Positions 62,801 through 64,000 of a stretch of 64,000 nucleotides of DNA are shown here, piece by piece. The stretch spans positions 3,038,001 through 3,102,000 of the forward strand of contig OZ241903.1 of NCBI GenBank assembly GCA_965203635.1, in the 5' to 3' direction. Position numbers and translations under genes: made by a program. Source of the DNA: Aldehydirespirator sp965203635 (lineage in GTDB: Bacteria > Actinomycetota > Acidimicrobiia > Acidimicrobiales > Aldehydirespiratoraceae). The notes beneath the pieces were generated by a model, which made no database searches, was not told the origin of the DNA, and saw only the letters and a list, made by a program, of their open reading frames with translations. Position 1 is the stretch's first letter; every line of letters starts with the position of its first letter.

Positions 62801-64000
62801 GCGTTGCCGGATGCGTTCTTGCTGTCGGTGACCTTCACCGTCACCGAGTAGCTGGCTTTGGTCTCACGGTCCAAAGACGTCCTGGTCTTGATCTGACCCG
62901 TCGTCCCCACAATCGTGAAGCTCGCCGCGTCGGTGCCGTCCAGGGTGTAGGTCAACGTGTCTCCGTTGTCGGCGTCGGTGGCGGCCACCGGGGCACCCAC
63001 ATTGACGACCGCCGCGGCGTTCTCAGCCACCTCCCGCGTCGCCGACTCTCCGTCGTCGAAAGTGGGCTTGCTGTTGGCGTCGCTGATAGTGATCGTCACC
63101 GTGATGGTGTCGTCGGTGGTGGTGTCGGCGGTCCCCGAGGAGTTCTTGCTGTCCCTGACGGTGACCGTCACCGTGTAGGACTGCTGGGTCAGCACCGGCA
63201 GATCGGTGGACCCGACGCTGATCTGGCCGCTGGAGCTCACCACGAACTTCGAGCCGTCGGTCCCGCCGATCGCGAACGTCAACGACTCGGTCTCGTCTGA
63301 GGGATGGTCCACCGCCAGCACCGCACCCACGTCGCTGTTCATCGTGGAGCCCGCCAACGTGACGCTGCGCGTCGTGGAGCGAACCCCGTCGGCGACGGTG
63401 CCCTCACTGAACGCAGGATCGTCGTTCACCGCGGTGATCGTGACCGTCAACGTGCCGCTGTCGGTGTCGGTCCCGTCAGACACCGTGTACACCACCGTGT
63501 CCTCGCCGACCGCGTCCGCGTTCGGGGTGTACTCGATCACCTTGTTGCCGGCCTTGATCGCCGCGGTGCCCTTGGACGGCGCCGTCGTGATCGCGGAGAC
63601 CGACAGCGAGTCACCCTCCACGTCGGTGTCGTTGGCAACCACGTTGACCTCGGTCTTGGCCGAGTCCTCGACAATGGTCACCGCGTCATCCACCGCCACC
63701 GGCGCATCGTTCACCGCGTTGATCGTGATCGACACCGTCGCCGTGCCGCTGTCGTGGGTGCCGTCAGACACCTTGTAGGTGAAACTGTCCGAACCGTTGA
63801 CGTTGGCATTCGGGGTGTACTCGATCACCGTCGCGTCGCCGGTCTTGAGCGCCGCGGTGCCCTTGGTCGGGTTGGTCACGATCGACGCGGTCAGGGTGCC
63901 GCCCTCGGGGTCGGTGTCGTTGGAGGTGACGTTGATCTCGGTCTTGGCGGCGTCCTCGTTGATGGTCACCGAGTCGTTGACCGCAGTCGGGGCCTCGTTC
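35833..64000 (-). CDS. Giant multidomain repeat protein (cadherin-like/tandem-95 adhesin), 5' end outside window
   Basis: A single uninterrupted frame of at least 9,389 codons; it is still open at 64000 (NEAPTAVNDSV... continues), so the N-terminus and export signal are not seen. In N to C order: cadherin-like and tandem-95/Big_9-like repeats (64000-61850); a FnIII domain (SVAGLAAATT...ALSWTEPSA), Calx-beta (TINDND end) and Cys-pair domains (61840-59400); a 13.5-kb array of about 1.25-kb units (59400-45940); a Cys domain and second FnIII (45930-45150); more cadherin/tandem-95 repeats (45150-40545); 13 Cys-pair domains to the stop (40540-35836). Asp-rich loops (NDTDPEGD, ATDADNGD) suggest calcium binding. 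There is no LPXTG motif or C-terminal membrane helix, so secretion or attachment must depend on the unseen N-terminus or partners. Adhesion or surface-layer role inferred from domains. Confidence 0.9.
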   Translation of the reverse strand, partial: NEAPTAVNDSVTINEDAAKTEINVTSNDTDPEGGTLTASIVTNPTKGTAALKTGDATVIEYTPNANVNGSDSFTYKVSDGTHDSGTATVSITINAVNDAPVAVDDAVTIVEDSAKTEVNVVANDTDVEGDSLSVSAITTAPSKGTAAIKAGNKVIEYTPNADAVGEDTVVYTVSDGTDTDSGTLTVTITAVNDDPAFSEGTVADGVRSTTRSVTLAGSTMNSDVGAVLAVDHPSDETESLTFAIGGTDGSKFVVSSSGQISVGSTDLPVLTQQSYTVTVTVRDSKNSSGTADTTTDDTITVTITISDANSKPTFDDGESATREVAENAAAVVNVGAPVAATDADNGDTLTYTLDGTDAASFTIVGTTGQIKTRTSLDRETKASYSVTVKVTDSKNASGNADTTIDDEISVTINVTDVNEAPTAVNDSVTINEDAAKTEINVTSNDSDPEGGTLTASIVTNPTKGTAALKSGSSTVIEYTPNANANGSDSFTYKVNDGTHDSSTATVSITINAVNDNPVANDDAKTIVEDSAKTEINVITNDTDIDSTTLSVSAITTSPTKGTAAIKTGNNKVIEYTPNANANGEDEIVYTVSDGSGGTDSGTLTITITAVNDDPSFTDGDTATRSITVAGSTMNSDVGAVLAVTHPSDETETLTFDIGGTDGSKFAVSSSGQISVGSTDLPVEDQQSYEVTVTVSDGKDSTGDETEATTDDTITVTITVTVASVAGLAAATTAAKSAALSWTEPSACASASPACIYQFRYRESGQSWPSSWTTASGTAAHTVTGLKAGTAYDFQLRVIQGTVGSEDLLALASVSATTMATTTYSLAGATVVEGAGAGLVITLGEDAPSGGLGFTVTAGYASPAAGKASSGDVGTITTPVTVTGGTRTLTVTVPTVDDNIAEGAETFTVTVTPTGTNSPGWVELSMGSGTATVTINDNDTAGVTVGAASVSVFAGSTTTYTLVLDTKPAANVVITPASGTAAAATVTGQAKTFTPADWDQPQEVTVTGVAAGASTITHTVTSSGDAKYPTGLSIASVAATVTPTLSVGEFDTIGQFPTKHPTKDGGLLYEGTSVEFMLTGTGWTAGAYKGEFCETASYKGVESVAVTGCDTANAVDITVGSDGALSATMTYTVPDSGIPADGVAIRVRSAGGSQSATLRVVHAPGVIEWEVSSVTRNDGTVEANPGDVDLTALAPGDTVAFAVQGSKWIVGLVVPIVCRLPQGGLRQINFANSSNFCFLALSPITVTDDGWTHTATYTVPAGGLPPYGLAVSAGDANGVQGNAAVVIGAGTAPSVSVQPANRADVVGDGSKEFTVSGSDWTAGPKVTYQFFQRWNIGALKSEFCTIPDGGLEAITDDHCDGDNAATISLPTTNTPLGSFSGHKTTYTPPAGGIPAGGVAIRVRREVGATVGGIGNVALPAPHTMESAVALAIPAAVTVSKDKVSVAAADGTATYTVVLGVEPSGNVVIAPTSSATAKATVGGALTFTPTDWSVPQQVTVTGKQVGTATVAHAVTASADPRYPVGMGIGSVAVTVENSAPTFDDGDSATREVAENAAAVVDVGAPVAATDADSSDTLTYTLAGDDAASFTIVGTSGQIKTKTSLDRETKSSYSVTVKVTDSKNAAGETDTAIDDEIAVTINVTDVNEAPTAVDDSVTIDEDSGKTEIAVTSNDTDPEGDDLTAVDVSDPANGTAAVKTGDGGVIEYTPDANFSGTDTFTYKVSDGTLKSAATATVTVTVTAVNDAPVAVDDAVTIVEDSAKTEINVIANDTDVEGDSLSVSAITTAPTKGTAAVKATDDKVIEYTPNADAVGEDTVVYTVSDGTDTASGTLTVTITAVNDDPAFSEGTVSDGVRSTTRSVTLAGSTMNSAVGAVLAVDHPSDETETLTFGIGGTDGSKFVVSSSGQISVGSTDLPVATQQSYEVTVTVSDGKDSTGDETEATTDDTITVTITISDANSKPTFDDGESTTREVAENAAAVTNVGAPVAASDSDSDDTLTYTLAGTDASSFTIVGTTGQIKTRSSLDRESKSSYSVTVKVTDSKDGAGGASTAIDDEIAVTINVTDVNEAPTATDDSVTINEDAAKTEIAVTSNDTDPESGTLTASIVTNPTKGTAAVKSGDATVIEYTPNANANGEDSFTYKVNDGTHDSSTATVTVTINAVNDNPVAVDDAVTIVEDSAKTEVNVIANDTDIDSTSLSVSAITTAPTKGTATVKATDSKVIEYTPNADAVGEDEIVYTVSDGSGGTASGTLTVTITAVNDDPAFSEGTVSDGVRSTTRSVTLAGSTMNSAVGAVLAVDHPTDETEALTFAIGGTDGSKFTVSSSGQISVGSTDLPVATQQSYTVTVTVRDSKNSSGTADTTTDDTITVTITISDANSKPTFDDGDSATREVAENSAAVTNVGAPVAASDSDGSDTLAYTLAGTDAASFTIVGTTGQIKTRTSLDHEAKDSYSVTVKVTDGKDGAGGTSTAIDDEISVTINVTDVNEAPTAVNDSVTINEDAAKTEINVTANDTDPEGGTLTASIVTNPTKGTAALKSGSSTVIEYTPNANVNGSDSFTYKVNDGTHDSGTATVSITINAVNDAPVAVDDAVTIVEDSAKTEVNVITNDTDVEGDDLSVSAITTSPTKGTAAIKTGSKVIEYTPNADAVGEDTVVYTVSDGTDTDSGTLTVTITAVNDDPAFSEGTVSDGVRSTTRSVTLAGSTMNSDVGAVLAVDHPSDETESLTFAIGGTDGSKFTVSSSGQISVGSTDLPVLTQQSYTVTVTVRDSKNSSGTADTVIDDTITVTITISDANSKPTFDDGESATREVAENSAAVVNVGAAVAATDADNGDTLTYTLDGTDKSSFTIVGTTGQIKTRTSLDRESKASYSVTVKVTDSKNAAGNADTTIDDEISVTINVTDVNEAPTAVNDSVTIDEDSGKTEIAVTSNDTDPESGTLTASIVTNPSKGTAALKSGSSTVIEYTPNANVNGSDSFTYKVSDGTHDSGTATVSITINAVNDAPVAVDDAVTIVEDSAKTEINVITNDTDVEGDSLTVTAITTSPTKGTAAIKTGNKVIEYTPDADAVGEDTIVYTVSDGTDTASGTLTVTITAVNDDPAFSEGTVADGVRSTTRSVTLAGSTMNSDVGAVLAVDHPTDETEALTFAIGGTDGSKFTVSNTGQISVGSTDLPVLTQQTYTVTVTVRDSKNSSGTADTTTDDTITVTITISDANSKPTFDDGTSATREVAENAAAVTNVGSPVAATDADNSDTLTYTLDGTDASSFTIVGTTGQIKTKTSLDRETKASYSVTVKVTDSKNASGNADTTIDDEISVTINVTDVNEAPTAVNDSVTINEDAAKTEINVTANDTDPEGGTLTASIVTNPTKGTAAVKTGDATVIEYTPNANVNGSDSFTYKVNDGTHDSSTATVSITINAVNDAPVAVDDAKTIVEDSAKTEINVITNDTDIDSTTLSVSAITTAPTKGTATIKTTDSKVIEYTPNADAVGEDTVVYTVSDGTDTDSGTLTITITAVNDDPAFSEGTVSDGVRSTTRSVTLAGSTMNSAVGAVLAVDHPTDETETLTFAIGGTDGSKFTVSSSGQISVGSTDLPVATQQSYEVTVTVSDGKDSSGDETEATTDDTITVTITISGTNRAPAFDDGDSATREVAENSAAVVNVGAPVAASDADRDTLTYTLAGTDAASFTIVGTSGQIKTKTSLDRETKASYSVTVKVTDSKNAAGNADTTIDDEISVTINVTDVNEAPTAVNDSVTINEDSGKTEIAVTSNDTDPENGSLTASIVTNPTKGTAALKSGSSTVIEYTPNANANGSDSFTYKVNDGTHDSSTATVSITINAVNDAPVAVDDAKTIVEDSAKTEINVVANDTDVEGDSLSVSAITTAPTKGTATIKATDSKVIEYTPNADAVGEDTVVYTVSDGTDTDSGTLTITITAVNDDPAFSEGTVSDGVRSTTRSVTLAGSTMNSAVGAVLAVDHPTDETEALTFGIGGTDGSKFVVSSSGQISVGSTDLPVLAQQSYEVTVTVSDGKDSSGDETEATTDDTITVTITISDANSKPTFDDGDSATREVAENSAAVVNVGAPVAATDADNGDTLTYTLAGTDAASFTIVGTTGQIKTRTSLDRETKASYSVTVKVTDSKNASGNADTTIDDEISVTINVTDVNEAPTAVNDSVTINEDSGKTEIAVTSNDTDPESGTLTASIVTNPTKGTAAVKSGDATVIEYTPNANVNGSDSFTYKVNDGTHDSGTATVSITINAVNDDPVAVDDAKTIVEDSAKVEINVITNDTDIDSTTLSVSAITTAPTKGTAAVKATDSKVIEYTPNADAVGEDTVVYTVSDGSGGTASGTLTVTITAVNDDPAFSEGTVSDGVRSTTRSVTLAGSTMNSAVGAVLAVDHPTDETEALTFGIGGTDGSKFVVSNSGQISVGTTDLPVSTQQTYTVTVTVSDGKDSTGDETEATTDDTITVTITISDANSKPTFDDGTSATREVAENSAAVVNVGAPVAATDADSSDTLTYTLDGTDKSSFTIVGTTGQIKTRTSLDRESKASYSVTVKVTDSKNASGNADTTIDDEIAVTINVTDVNEAPTATDDSVTIDEDSGKTEIAVTSNDTDPESGTLTASIVTNPTKGTAAVKTGDATVIEYTPNANVNGSDSFTYKVNDGTHDSGTATVSITINAVNDDPVAVDDAKTIIEDSAKVEINVIANDTDIDSTSLSVSAITTAPTKGTATVKATDSKVIEYTPNANANGEDTIVYTVSDGSGGTASGTLTVTITAVNDDPVFSDGDTAKRSVTLAGSTANSNVGSPLGVTHPSDETEALTFAIGGTDGSKFVVSSTGQISVGTSNLPVSTQQSYTVTVTVRDSKNSSGTADTTTDDTITVTITISDANSKPTFDDGTSATREVAENSAAVVNVGAPVAATDADSSDTLTYTMTGTDAASFTIVGTTGQIKTKTSLDRETKASYSVTVKVTDSKNASGNADTTIDDEISVTINVTDVNEAPTAVNDSVTINEDAGKTEINVTSNDTDPEGGTLTASIVTNPTKGTAALKSGSSTVIEYTPNANANGSDSFTYKVSDGTHDSGTATVSITINAVNDAPVAVDDAKTIVEDSAKTEINVVANDTDVEGDSLTVTAITTAPTKGTATVKATDSKVIEYTPNANANGEDTVVYTVSDGTDTASGTLTVTITAVNDDPVFSDGDTAKRSVTLAGSTANSNVGSPLGVTHPSDETEALTFTIGGTDGSKFVVSNSGQISVGTSNLPVSTQQSYTVTVTVRDSKNSSGTADTTTDDTITVTITISDANSKPTFDDGTSATREVAENSAAVTNVGAPVAATDADSSDTLTYTMTGTDAASFTIVGTTGQIKTKTSLDRETKASYSVTVKVTDSKNASGNADTTIDDEISVTINVTDVNEAPTAVNDSVTINEDAGKTEINVTSNDTDPEGGTLTASIVTNPTKGTAALKSGSSTVIEYTPNANVNGSDSFTYKVNDGTHDSGTATVSITINAVNDAPVAVDDAVTIVEDSAKTEINVVANDTDVEGDSLTVTAITTAPTKGTAAIKTGNKVIEYTPNANANGEDTVVYTVSDGTDTASGTLTVTITAVNDDPVFSDGDTAKRSVTLAGSTANSNVGSPLGVTHPSDETEALTFTIGGTDGSKFVVSNSGQISVGTSNLPVSTQQSYTVTVTVRDSKNSSGTADTTTDDTITVTITISDANSKPTFDDGDSTTRSVAENAAAVTNVGAPVAATDADSSDTLTYTMTGTDAASFTIVGTTGQIKTKTSLNRETKSSYSVTVKVTDSKNASGNADTAIDDEISVTINVTDVNEAPTATDDSVTINEDSATTEIAVTSNDTDPESASLTASIVTNPTKGTAALKSGSSTVIEYTPNANANGSDSFTYKVNDGTHNSSAATVTITITAVNDNPAFDEGTVANEVRTTTRSITPAAATANAKVGDALAVDHPDNESETLTYTIGGTDGSKFVVSSSGQISVGSNALPVETQQSYTVTVTVTDGIDADGDPEQTPTTDDTITVTINITTGPAITVFLKSDTSTEVTSLTKSGSYTFTVKGTGWTSSVVGDLGVLLTACFLPAGDADLNLLTDCDSDGLAEVIGVTAREGSQDLTTMYGTASEALTALNLISRSWPTFTVATDGTFTQDMTIAVPAGGTIITAVTGPFDINKLLAGTVDLTSTTKHKVAVDSIAGLSAATTTSSVKLTWTNASFCTSTAPACSYWVRHKKSADSEWSSWANTGWTSGAPAHTVSSLDENTSYDFELQRREGTGNSQVVVNEGSVTASTKASNRKPTFDDGTSATRSVAENSPTSTNVGSPVAASDSDSGDTLTYSMTGTDASSFTIDTSSGQIRTSAALNHETKDSYSVTVKVTDGKNAAGATDTTTDDTIAVTINVTDVNEAPTATNDAKTINEDSGKTEINVIANDTDPEDDTLSAVIATNPTKGTAALKSGSTTVIEYTPNANAFGKDSFTYKASDGTLQSAAATVTITITGINDKPVAVADSKTINEDSGKVEIDVTANDTDADNDDLTASIVTNPTKGTAAVKTGDAGVIEYTPNANANGSDSFTYKVNDGTVDSTAVTVSITINAVNDAPVGVADTKTINEDSGKTEVNVIANDTDVEGDTLSVTAITTAPTKGTAAIKNGSTTVIEYTPKADAFGKDKIVYTVSDGSATGSGTLTITITGINDKPVAVADSKTINEDSGKVEIDVTANDTDADGDTLTASIVTNPTKGTAAVKSGDAGVIEYTPNANANGSDSFTYKVNDGTVDSDTVTVSITINAVNDAPVGVADTKTINEDSAKVEINVIANDTDVEGDTLSVTAITTSPTKGTAAIKNGSTTVIEYTPNANANGEDRIVYTVSDGTDTASGTLTITITAVNDDPVFSEGATATRSITLAGAVANSAVGAALGVTHPDTGDTLTFAIGGTDGSKFVVSSSGQISVGTTNLPVATQQSYTVTVTVRDSKNASGTADTTTDDTITVTITISDSNRKPTFDDGTSTTRSVAENAAAVVNVGAAVAASDADNDALTYTLDGTDKSSFTIVATTGQIKTKTSLNREAKSSYSVTVKVTDKKTATGSADTAIDDEISVTINVTNVNEGPTAVNDSKTINEDSGKVEIDVTANDTDPEGDTLTASIVTSPTKGTAAVKTGDAGVIEYTPNANANGSDSFTYTVSDGSITSSAATVSITINAVNDPPVATDDTKTINEDSAKVEINVITNDTDIDSTTLSVSAITTAPTKGTAAIKATDSKVIEYTPKANANGEDTIVYTVSDGSGGTDSGTLTITITALNDDPEFSDGTTAKRSVTVAGSVANSKVGSALGVTHPSDETESLTFAIGGTDGSKFVVSSSGQISVGTTNLPVATQQSYTVTVTVRDSKNASGTADTTTDDTITVTITVSDTNSQPTFDDGTSTTRSVAENSAAVVNVGSPVAATDADGSDTLTYTMTGTDASSFTISGTTGQIQTKTSLDRETKSSYSVTVKVTDSKNAAGNADTTIDDEISVTINVTDVNEAPTAVADSVTVNEDSGTTEIAVTSNDTDPENDSLTASIVTNPTKGTAALKSGSSTVIEYTPNANANGSDSFTYKVNDGSLDSAAATVSITINAVNDDPVFSEGATTTRSITVAGSTANSAVGAALGVTHPDTGDTLTFGIGGTDASKFTVSSSGQISVGTSNLPAGTQQSYEVTVTVRDSKDSSGEADTDTDDTITVTITITGANRVPAFPSATATRSVAETASAGSNVGAPLAATDADNDTLTYTMTGTDAASFDFESGASGGQIKTKAALDSSTKSSYEVTVNVSDGKNASGGTDNTVDASVTVTINVTEVDASISIAPWTTEANVSHPTRDGGGLYPGNTANFAVSGQDWTSTSLYGVFCAVPSGGVGAITNSDCDNTRRVAIPASGGSFSSVAMTYRTPASGVPADGVAIRVSNSDGSQAPTESATILAIHAPAVIEFTVTAVVKGGTAVAAPQSEDLTALNPGDTVTFNFTSSKWISTVPIVAVLFCRSPQGELRQIGLGNAANFCRIASIGESSGTINQAVANGRWQRTMTYTVPTGGLPPYGVFISAGDQPRIQGQAVSIIGPGTAPSVSVTPADRDSLSAGGTHTFTVSGANWTAGPSTTVWSMGSVYGEFCTVGSGGLEAITAADCSADGRVTITVPASGSPLGTFSGVTMTYAVPDGGVPDRGLAIRVRRDVNDLTLAQPHTLESAVALAVPAETKPLITVVPVDRDTLSPGSAQAFRVTGQNWTDGSLTAVFCTIPAAGAGAIEDSDCDTANQQTITVSGGSFNVDMRYPVPAEGVPARGVAIRVANSDGTETDTAVVIPAGGATIEVTPATVGRDTLDAGDTQPFTVSGSSWTAAELLAEFCTVPPAGAGSITDAECSADGRVTITPTGGSFSGESMTYTVPPEGVPAGGVAIRVSDSDPAGDESAVAVVIPAAPPEGGPQITVSPGFVDRNSLSVGEKKTFTVRGSGWTLAPFGAFCVIPPGGIDAASRSDCDITYTVQVLELGPGGTFTISITYTVPADGIPERGVVIGFGDPTETEIAFQLVISAVPGAEVQPPEVWVPTPEVDRTDLKPGEEQDIEVSVSGLNTETVVVAVCRIPPGGVEEITAADCDLVTSVTESVTGGNASVSVMHEVPEDGVPRGGVAVVVFDPDAQASPPAPAPALSISPVSPSTVDRSMLAPGDRQVFMVSGTHWTSESVLLAFCATPASSGEDPGGEDGSGGEDSGEDSSGGDGCDWGAAVPVAPSDGSFTVRMAYVVPSGGVPADGVTVSALGVPADVAEAAGTLGVETAASLGAEAATVVAIPPAVQPVISVSPPGVERSERATRKWWTFTVSGSGWTPEPVSVAFCEMGAGGVGEIGADGCDEPVGSATPDAGGAFSVGVLYRAPEEGVPPYGVALRASSADGAVTVEVMESLLPKTLKPLIATPIVRAFAAPTVSVAAVSPAPIDRSTLAPGDRQLVVVSGTNWASESVSLVLCETPAGGLGSVNAGSCTGGEVTAAPSAGAFAVRVSYTVPAGGLPESGVAVLVTGSDGEESAAAVVIEAAPRPAVSASPEVDRDTLRARQTVEFTVTGANWSAASLSGVFCELTEDGIDAIADAGCDGPGGVDVTVAEGGFTATMTYTVPSGGPPEGGVAIRFTSSDGAESAAAVVIAPEPPSGPWITVTPKSVDRAAAAPGGKYEFTVTGGNWSLDLFGLFCAIPAGGIEVMGQTDCDISNLTPITPGSDGTITATLTYTVPPSGPPAYGVAVAVGDPAQIETAEAAVIAAAEPGTEPVIRTGPWFEVEPESVDRADAAAGSRHEFQLTGGNWTLGLLALFCTVPAAGADSISPTDCDIINRTSITPNSDGTISATLAYTVPAGGPPAAGVAILVGDSAQIESAVLVVIPAEP
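35836..40540 (-). repeat. C-terminal array: 13 tandem Cys-pair beta domains
   Basis: I count 13 consecutive domains of about 105-150 residues. Each has the pattern VxPxxVDRxxLxxGxxxxFTVSGxxW, then FCxxPxxGxxxI, a second Cys usually as DCD, then TYTVPxxGxPxxGVAIRV and a short linker. The two cysteines are nearly invariant, suggesting an intradomain disulfide. One copy (around 37870-37790) has an insertion of Gly/Glu/Asp/Ser between the cysteines. The layout resembles neocarzinostatin-like Ig folds, but I cannot confirm homology. Confidence 0.8.
40545..45150 (-). repeat. Irregular cadherin-like and tandem-95 domains
   Basis: Same domain types as the main array but in a different order and more diverged. 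They include successive tandem-95 domains starting INDKPVAVADSKTINEDSG and VNDAPVGVADTKTINEDSG that alternate between 42400 and 44800. No 1.25-kb periodicity here. Confidence 0.8.
45150..45935 (-). other. Domain pair in the giant protein: lipoprotein-like Cys domain and FnIII
   Basis: The segment ITVFLKSDTSTEVTS...TACFLPAGDADLN...DCDSDGL...PAGGTIITAV aligns with the C-terminal domain of the neighbouring lipoprotein (34253-35773). It is followed by a fibronectin III-like domain (IAGLSAATTTSSVKLTWTNA...WVRHKKS...HTVSSLDENTSYDF). Confidence 0.75.
45940..59400 (-). repeat. Tandem array of 11 units of about 1.25 kb
   Basis: Each unit encodes four domains: cadherin-like (TFDDGxSATREVAEN), tandem-95 (NEAPTAVNDSVTINED), tandem-95 (VNDAPVAVDDAxTIVED) and a second cadherin-like (DPAFSEGTVSDGVRS). 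Spacing between equivalent points is 1233 to 1260 bp. The last unit (toward 45940) lacks the second tandem-95 domain. Adjacent units near 46900-47345 and 48140-48580 are identical over at least 400 bp. Confidence 0.88.
59400..61840 (-). other. Central non-cadherin block of the giant protein
   Basis: N to C: FnIII (about 61840-61560), Calx-beta (61550-61185, VEGAGAGLVITLGED...TINDND), a Calx-like domain (TYTLVLDTKPAANVVI), three Cys-pair domains (about 60850-59720) and a second Calx-like domain (TYTVVLGVEPSGNVVI). The three Cys-pair domains match the first three of the C-terminal array in the same order. Confidence 0.75.
61850..64000 (-). repeat. Further 1.25-kb units at the window edge
   Basis: Almost two more units with the same four-domain order as the main array run from the end of the window to the FnIII domain at 61840. 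The array continues beyond 64000. Confidence 0.85.

Overview
The window looks like chromosomal DNA of a high-GC actinobacterium. An Acidimicrobiia-like lineage is my inference, from the many acyl-CoA dehydrogenases, BMP-type transporter, SLH-domain surface protein and thrS-HIT gene pair; no rRNA or other marker is present to prove it. A sampled line in the left part (15481-15540) is 48/60 G+C, whereas a line in the central island (23341-23400) is 30/60.

Layout. (1) 1-4095: lipid or side-chain oxidation genes (SDR oxidoreductase, thiolase and LLM flavin oxidoreductase as one minus-strand operon, then a divergent acyl-CoA dehydrogenase). (2) 4088-14129, minus strand: a probable purine-salvage/catabolism operon. 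It has an ArsI-like VOC protein, an amidohydrolase deaminase, an ADA-family deaminase, a complete BMP-family ABC importer (binding lipoprotein, double ATPase, two permeases), an adenine deaminase-type enzyme and a Rieske-type oxygenase that lacks the Rieske cluster ligands. (3) 14292-20408, plus strand: a two-subunit acyl-CoA dehydrogenase, tRNA-Pro(TGG) with its own promoter, and a two-gene xanthine dehydrogenase whose first subunit is a FAD-[2Fe-2S] fusion starting 11 nt after the tRNA. Import, deamination and hydroxylation of purines would fit together as one pathway (inference).

(4) 20409-22317: a DUF4143-type ATPase lying between two 97%-identical copies of the 3' end of the xanthine dehydrogenase gene; the distal copy is a gene fragment. 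(5) 22318-28825: an AT-richer island with a VirD4/TraG-like P-loop ATPase facing a kinase-TolB fusion, a PP2C phosphatase and a vWA protein. The last three are the components of the TerY-P signalling triad. This is the best candidate for a poorly described system. (6) 28967-31596: housekeeping HIT hydrolase and threonyl-tRNA synthetase, with a hairpin-rich thrS leader.

(7) 31894-64000: a cell-surface locus. An SLH-domain protein converges on a Glu-Pro-rich lipoprotein gene, which follows a giant gene of at least 28.2 kb (at least 9,389 codons, 5' end outside the window). The giant protein is built from cadherin-like and tandem-95/Big_9-like repeats in units of about 1.25 kb, and ends in 13 copies of a domain with a conserved cysteine pair. 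The lipoprotein shares domains with it, so the two probably act together at the cell surface.
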